The notes under the pieces: model-generated | Databases searched by the model: none | What the model was told of the DNA's origin: nothing | The model's input: the letters and a program-made list of their open reading frames with translations, nothing else | Translations under genes and position numbers: made by a program | Part shown: positions 59,535-64,000 of the stretch, piece by piece | Position numbering within the stretch: the stretch's first letter is position 1 | Layout of the letters: every line of letters begins with the position of its first letter | DNA from: CALBPI01 sp942491885 | Lineage (GTDB): Bacteria > Pseudomonadota > Gammaproteobacteria > Steroidobacterales > Woeseiaceae | Assembly: GCA_942491885.1 (NCBI GenBank) | Contig: CALOCQ010000003.1 | Location: 62,001-126,000 of the forward strand | DNA length: 64,000 nucleotides | Reading direction: 5' to 3'

Positions 59535-60920
59535 ATGACCGTGTCAGCGGCCGATCCATTATTACTGTCGCGCATCCAGTTCGCGGCCAATATCAGTTTC
59601 CACATCCTGTTCCCGATGATCACCATCGCGTTGAGCTGGGTATTGTTGTTCTTCAAGTTGCGCTACAACCGCACAGGCGACGACAAGTGGATGAATGCCT
59701 ACCGGCTGTGGGTGAAGGTGTTTGCGTTGTCGTTCGCGCTCGGCGTCGTCAGCGGCATCACCATGAGTTTCCAGTTCGGTACCAACTGGCCGGGCTACAT
59801 GGAGACGGTCGGTAATATCGCCGGCCCGTTGCTGGGCTATGAGGTGCTGACCGCGTTTTTCCTCGAGGCCTCTTTCCTCGGCATCATGCTGTTCGGCTTC
59901 AAGCGGGTGAGCAATCGCGTGCACACCATAGCGACGGTGCTGGTCGCCGTCGGCACGAGCCTGTCCGCGTTCTGGATTCTCGCGCTGGTGTCCTGGATGC
60001 ATACGCCGGCCGGGTTCGAGATGCGCGACGGTGTCGCACACGCGACCGATTGGTTCGCGATTATTTTCAACCCGTCATTTCCCTACCGCCTGGCGCACAC
60101 GATGATGGCGTCATTCCTCACGGTAGCGTTCCTGATCGCGGGCATTTCCGCATACCGCTGGTTGCGCGGCGACCGCACGCCGGCGGTCAGGGCGACAATG
60201 CGCACTGGCGTCATTCTGGCCGCAGTGATCGCGCCATTACAGATTTTCAGTGGCGACCTTCACGGCCTCAACACCCTTGAGCATCAGCCGGCCAAAGTGG
60301 CGGCGATGGAGGGGCTTTGGGAGACGCAAACGGCGGCACCTCTGGTGTTGTTTGCGCTGCCGGATGAGGAGGCGCGCGAGAATCGTTTTTCCATTGAGGT
60401 TCCCGGGCTGGCGTCGCTCGTGTTGACGCACGATATAAACGGTGAGGTTCAGGGCCTGAACGATTTCATCGGCGAGCATCCGCCGGTCGCACCCGTGTTC
60501 TGGGCGTTTCGGATTATGGTGATGACGGGCCTGCTGATGCTCGCCTTGTCGTGGTGGGGTGCAGTCGGGATCAAGCGTAACGGTGTCCCGGCGGCATTCG
60601 TTAACCGCGCTCTGGTATGGATGACGTTCTCCGGTTGGATCGCCGTGCTTGCGGGTTGGTATACCACTGAGATTGGTCGCCAGCCGTTCCTGGTGGACGG
60701 CGTGCTGCGCACGGCTGACGCGCTCGGCCCGGTGTCAGGCGGGGCGGTGGCGGCAACATTGACGGCCTATCTCGTGCTTTATGCCGTGCTGATTACCGCC
60801 TACATTTCGGTGGTCTTCTATCTTGCGCGCCAGGCCGGATTGCCGGAAAGCAAGGCTGAAGAGCCGACGGCTTACGGGCCGCGTGTCTTGCCGCTCGACG
60901 CGAGTCCCGAGCGTGCCTGA
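59535..60920 (+). CDS. cydA: Cytochrome bd-type quinol oxidase subunit I (CIO-like)
   Basis: A 461-residue membrane subunit with nine helices. The heme b595 ligand region is SRIQFAANISFHILF, with H23 in the place of E. coli H19. The Q-loop region is short, as in cyanide-insensitive oxidases: GVIAPLQIFSGDLHGLNTLEHQPAKVAAMEG follows, including the conserved HQPAK. WYTTEIGRQPFLVDGVLRTADA is the second conserved signature. It oxidises quinol and reduces oxygen to water without pumping, useful at low oxygen or under cyanide and sulfide stress. AAGGAG lies just before the ATG. It is downstream of the GbsR-like gene. Confidence 0.95.
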   Translation: MTVSAADPLLLSRIQFAANISFHILFPMITIALSWVLLFFKLRYNRTGDDKWMNAYRLWVKVFALSFALGVVSGITMSFQFGTNWPGYMETVGNIAGPLLGYEVLTAFFLEASFLGIMLFGFKRVSNRVHTIATVLVAVGTSLSAFWILALVSWMHTPAGFEMRDGVAHATDWFAIIFNPSFPYRLAHTMMASFLTVAFLIAGISAYRWLRGDRTPAVRATMRTGVILAAVIAPLQIFSGDLHGLNTLEHQPAKVAAMEGLWETQTAAPLVLFALPDEEARENRFSIEVPGLASLVLTHDINGEVQGLNDFIGEHPPVAPVFWAFRIMVMTGLLMLALSWWGAVGIKRNGVPAAFVNRALVWMTFSGWIAVLAGWYTTEIGRQPFLVDGVLRTADALGPVSGGAVAATLTAYLVLYAVLITAYISVVFYLARQAGLPESKAEEPTAYGPRVLPLDASPERA

Positions 60921-61947
60921 GGGTATCCCTGATCTGACCACGCCCGCGGGCTGGTTGCCGCTGGCATTCATGGCCATGATGGGCATATCAATTCTTGCCT
61001 ATGTGATTCTCGATGGTTTCGATCTGGGCGTTGGCCTGTTGTTCCGCAATGCGGAGCCCGATGAGAAAGACATCATGATCGCGTCCATCGGCCCGTTCTG
61101 GGATGCCAACGAGACATGGTTGGTGCTCGGTGTCGGCATCCTGCTGGTCGCATTTCCGCAAGCGCATGGCGTTATTCTCGGTCACCTGTACTTGCCGATT
61201 GCGCTGATGCTGATCGGGCTGACCTTGCGCGGTGTTGCGTTCGACTTTCGCGTCAAGGCGAAAGCCGATCATAAAGAAGCGTGGAACAACGCGTTCTTTA
61301 TTGGCTCATCGATCGCCGCCGTATCGCAGGGCTACATGCTCGGCCGGCTCGTCACCGGCTTTGAATCCGATGCGTTGAGTATTGGTTTCGCGCTGTTTAT
61401 CGGGGTGTGCCTTGCGTCGGGCTACGCGTTGCTAGGCGCGACCTGGCTGATCATCAAGACCAGCGGCGCGCTGCAGCTCAAAGCGGTGCGCTGGGCGAAG
61501 CGCTCGGTCGCGTTGATGGCCGTGGGTATCGCTGCGGTATCCGTCGCGACGCCGCTGGTCAGCGAACAGATTTTCTACAAATGGTTCAGCTTTGAAAACG
61601 TGCTGATGGTGTGGCCGATACCGCTGACTACGATCGTCACGTTCCTGATCGCATGGCGCACGCTTAACCGCCTGCCCGTCAGGCTTGCCGACAACAACAA
61701 CTATGGCGAATGGGTGCCGTTCGTGTGCACCTGCGGTCTGTTCCTGCTGGCGTTTCACGGTCTGGCCTACAGCCTGTTCCCCTACCTCGTGCTCGACCAG
61801 ATAACGATCTGGGACTCGGCCAGCGCGCCGGAATCGCTGATGATCATTTTTGTCGGCGCGGTTATCGTATTGCCGGTGATCATCGGCTACTCGGTATTTG
61901 CCTATCGCGTGTTCTGGGGCAAGGCGACCAAGCTCGAGTATTACTGA
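60913..61947 (+). CDS. cydB: Cytochrome bd-type quinol oxidase subunit II
   Basis: A 344-residue partner with eight or nine helices, starting at GTG 60913-60915 and overlapping the cydA stop by 8 bases. Family motifs: LAYVILDGFDLGVGLL near residue 30, SIGPFWDANETWLVLGVGILLVAFP and RGVAFDFRVKAK, where the D-E-x-W and F-R segments bind heme and proton paths. The length is normal. No cydX-like short gene with a ribosome-binding site is evident in the 36 bases before the convergent PLP decarboxylase gene. Confidence 0.95.
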   Translation: MPEGIPDLTTPAGWLPLAFMAMMGISILAYVILDGFDLGVGLLFRNAEPDEKDIMIASIGPFWDANETWLVLGVGILLVAFPQAHGVILGHLYLPIALMLIGLTLRGVAFDFRVKAKADHKEAWNNAFFIGSSIAAVSQGYMLGRLVTGFESDALSIGFALFIGVCLASGYALLGATWLIIKTSGALQLKAVRWAKRSVALMAVGIAAVSVATPLVSEQIFYKWFSFENVLMVWPIPLTTIVTFLIAWRTLNRLPVRLADNNNYGEWVPFVCTCGLFLLAFHGLAYSLFPYLVLDQITIWDSASAPESLMIIFVGAVIVLPVIIGYSVFAYRVFWGKATKLEYY

Positions 61948-61983
61948 CCCCGGGCCCTGCCAGCGGCGAACCAATCATTGAGA

Positions 61984-63201
61984 TTATTCGCACGCGTCGA
62001 GCGCGTCTTGTATGCAGCCCGTGAGCGCGTCGATGTCGGCATTCGGGTTGGCGGCAACATTGCGAATCCAGTTGTAGCCGTCTATGCCGACCCGCGATGC
62101 CAGGCCGTTCGGGAGCCTGCGGAACAGCGCATCGGTTTTCGTTTGCGAGGCGGCGCGCCACAATACAATGCCGCTTTCGGGCAACGTAAAGAGCTCAAGT
62201 GATTGGTGCGCATGGATCCACCCGGCGAGCGTCCCGGCGTCATCCATGCATTGCTCGATGCGCGCGGCCAGCCCTTCGCGCCCCCACGCCAGCAGCGTTG
62301 CGAGTAGCGGTAACGCGCAGGCGCCGTGCGACCCTTGCACGCCGATGTTCGGCGTAGCGAGATAAGCACCCTCGAACTGAATGCCGCGATTCGCCGATGT
62401 TGTGTCGCGGAACAGCACGAGCGCCGATTCTTTCGGCTGAAAAAACCATTTGTGTGCGGACACGCAGACCGAATCCGCGGTCTCGATACCATCCAGTAAC
62501 GTTGCGTATTGTTGGCTGATACGCAGCGCGCCGCCCCACGCGGCGTCGACATGGGTCCAGGCTGCACTGGCGGTTTTGCCGAGCGAATCGATAGCGCCGG
62601 CGCCGGTGGTACCCGCAGTCAGGACGATGCACGCATCGCCGAGGTCGTCGGGGAGTCTCGCGCGCTGCATCTTGCCGTGCGCATCTACCGGTATGCATTC
62701 GAATTCCAGCCCTAAAATGTGTGCGGCCTTCGCCACCGACAGGTGTGCCGCCTCGCTTGCCAGCACGCGACGCACGCCCGCGCTTTCTCGCGCGGCCCAC
62801 AACGCGGTCAGATTCGCCACGCTGGCGCCGGGCGTCATATGCCCGCCGTCCATGCCGTACAGCGGTGCCAGCCAGTCTACGACGCGTCGCTCTATCTCGA
62901 TTGCAGCAGGTGCGGTATCGGGGTGCAGCAGGTTCTGGTTGAGCGCCGCGTTCCACTGCGTGACCGCCCAGGTGATCCACGGCGTCGGTGGGTCCATATG
63001 CGCAAACGTCAGTGGCCCGCCAAGCTCGCGCGCACCGCCAAGCACGCGCGGCGCCAATGTTTCCAGCGTGCGGATATTGCCCAGGCCTTTCGATGGCAGC
63101 ACGTCGGGAAGCTCGGGCGACTCGCCGGCAGGACGTTGCTCAAGCAGCTGCAACGCCAGCGTGAGTCCTTCTCTCGAAAACTGGAAAGCATTGTCTTTCA
63201 T
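61984..63201 (-). CDS. Group II PLP-dependent decarboxylase-like protein
   Basis: A 405-residue PLP enzyme of fold type I. MDPPTPWITWAVTQWNAALNQNL near residue 68 and LYGMDGGHMTPGASVANLTALWAAR are the aromatic-amino-acid decarboxylase/glutamate decarboxylase region; HVDAAWGGALRIS holds the PLP aspartate near residue 216; SAHKWFFQPKESALVL holds the Schiff-base lysine near residue 250. It is slightly shorter than most (450-500). The substrate (aspartate, glutamate, tyrosine or tryptophan) cannot be assigned. It is convergent with cydB and divergent from the last gene. Confidence 0.9.
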   Translation of the reverse strand: MKDNAFQFSREGLTLALQLLEQRPAGESPELPDVLPSKGLGNIRTLETLAPRVLGGARELGGPLTFAHMDPPTPWITWAVTQWNAALNQNLLHPDTAPAAIEIERRVVDWLAPLYGMDGGHMTPGASVANLTALWAARESAGVRRVLASEAAHLSVAKAAHILGLEFECIPVDAHGKMQRARLPDDLGDACIVLTAGTTGAGAIDSLGKTASAAWTHVDAAWGGALRISQQYATLLDGIETADSVCVSAHKWFFQPKESALVLFRDTTSANRGIQFEGAYLATPNIGVQGSHGACALPLLATLLAWGREGLAARIEQCMDDAGTLAGWIHAHQSLELFTLPESGIVLWRAASQTKTDALFRRLPNGLASRVGIDGYNWIRNVAANPNADIDALTGCIQDALDACE

Positions 63202-63327
63202 GTTGGCCGCCGTTTGAGAGGAGCTACGATCTTACCGTGACCGGACGATCGGCAACAGCAACGCCAATTGTCGAAAATACGCCCGTGTTCACATGTGTTT
63301 CGCTGATCAAGCGCTAGGATGTGCGCT

Positions 63328-64000
63328 ATGAAAGTGAATACCGTCATTATCGCGGTGAGTGCGATCTGGCTGGCAGTGGCGTTCTGGAATCGCAATGACT
63401 TGCCCGCCGATATCGTGCTGGTCAATGAGATTGGTAACGACCCCTTGCAGCGCGCGACCGATCGGCTGCCGTTTCAGGCCAACTGGGAGGGTGTCGACTA
63501 CGAGGTCGCGCCGGTTTATGACTATGACCTCACCGGCATGATTGTCTCCTTCCGCCATCATGACGGCAATTCGCGCATGCACTCACTGACATCGGACCAT
63601 CTGAACATGCTCGATGTCTGTGTTGTCTGGGGTGACTCCGCGGCCAACCCCCGGCTCGACCGGATCGATTTCTGGAACGGTATTTTTACCTGCAATTTCC
63701 AGACGCGTGACCGTGAGGCGTGGGAGGCGTTCGACGTCACGCAGATATCGAACAACCATCTGATCTCCGATGACCCGCTGATTCGCGATCGGGTCGGTGA
63801 CATCAGAATCGGCGACCAGATCCGGGTGCGTGGCTGGCTTTCCAGTTACACCAGTCCGAATGGCAGCAAGCGCGGCACCAGCACAACCCGCACTGATACC
63901 GGCAATGGCGCGTGCGAAACAATTTACGTTGATGCGTTTGAAATCGTCAGCCCGGCGCGCAGCTACTGGCGCTGGTCCATGTACGCCGCGCTAATGACGC
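63328..64000 (+). CDS. Membrane-anchored protein of unknown function, 3' end outside window
   Basis: The frame is open from ATG 63328 to the window end (224 codons). Residues 1-19 (MKVNTVIIAVSAIWLAVAF) form an uncleaved-looking anchor. The outer part contains PVYDYDLTGMIVSFRHHD, a SDHLNMLDVCVVWGD segment, and WNGIFTCNFQTRDREAW with cysteines. GDQIRVRGWLSSYTSP then lies near residue 168, and a second hydrophobic stretch begins at the window edge (YWRWSMYAALMT). The pattern resembles periplasmic OB-fold proteins with flanking membrane helices, but I do not recognise the family. Confidence 0.65.
   Translation, partial: MKVNTVIIAVSAIWLAVAFWNRNDLPADIVLVNEIGNDPLQRATDRLPFQANWEGVDYEVAPVYDYDLTGMIVSFRHHDGNSRMHSLTSDHLNMLDVCVVWGDSAANPRLDRIDFWNGIFTCNFQTRDREAWEAFDVTQISNNHLISDDPLIRDRVGDIRIGDQIRVRGWLSSYTSPNGSKRGTSTTRTDTGNGACETIYVDAFEIVSPARSYWRWSMYAALMT

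Noticed and set aside
1..64000. tRNA, rRNA, riboswitch and prophage genes
   Set aside because: No cloverleaf, rRNA, recognisable aptamer, or phage structural or integrase sequence was seen on either strand, but short RNA genes cannot be excluded without a covariance search.

Overview
The window looks like a chromosome segment of a GC-rich, aerobic, heterotrophic Gammaproteobacterium. Two large TonB-dependent receptors, Tat- and Sec-exported redox proteins, multiheme and PQQ-type periplasmic oxidoreductases, a cytochrome bd-type oxidase and many acyl-CoA enzymes point to a marine or soil lineage that degrades complex lipids or terpenoids. Taxonomic placement is inferred from gene content only. 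No rRNA, tRNA, prophage, complete insertion sequence or CRISPR array was recognised.

Region 1 (1-13.5 kb) starts with the end of a methyltransferase gene and a TonB receptor with a clear terminator. It then becomes accessory: small membrane proteins and lipoproteins, plus three attC-like sites (5490-5588, 6842-6933, 7841-7922) that look like an integron cassette cluster with no integrase in view. A tightly overlapping operon follows: histidine kinase, NarL-type regulator, small membrane protein and quinone oxidoreductase, divergent from a DUF2306 membrane protein. A 42-residue membrane protein and a decayed DUF2254 gene lie beyond it.

Region 2 (13.5-25.7 kb) holds a compact periplasmic oxidation operon (Tat-exported flavin amine oxidase, diheme cytochrome c, exported RidA), a subtilisin with two PPC domains, a cytochrome c fused to a Vgb-like propeller, two glutathione transferases, a mosaic of tandem repeats, a GNAT acetyltransferase and a frameshifted serine hydrolase. 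Gene remnants, including a copy of the DUF2306 gene's 3' end, lie at 16.3-16.7 kb.

Region 3 (25.7-55 kb) is catabolic. One set is acyl-CoA dehydrogenase, Rieske oxygenase, an HMG-CoA-synthase-like/DUF35 fusion, an SCP-x-type thiolase and an SDR. It is followed by a TonB receptor divergent from a cytochrome c/PQQ dehydrogenase, a biotinyl-carboxyltransferase fusion, a flavin monooxygenase, an MDR reductase and OsmC. An operon closes the region: AtuA-like protein, carboxyltransferase, enoyl-CoA hydratase, biotin carboxylase, TIGR03084-like protein and MscS channel, resembling acyclic-terpene/leucine-type acyl-CoA carboxylation. Together these genes suggest uptake through the receptors, periplasmic and cytosolic oxidation, CoA activation, carboxylation and retro-aldol or thiolytic chain cleavage. 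The substrate cannot be read from sequence.

Region 4 (55-64 kb) has an RhlE-type RNA helicase, a glycine-rich RRM protein, an acyl-CoA ligase, a GbsR-type regulator with a nested palindromic operator candidate over its own start, cydAB, a PLP decarboxylase and the start of an unknown membrane-anchored protein cut by the window end.
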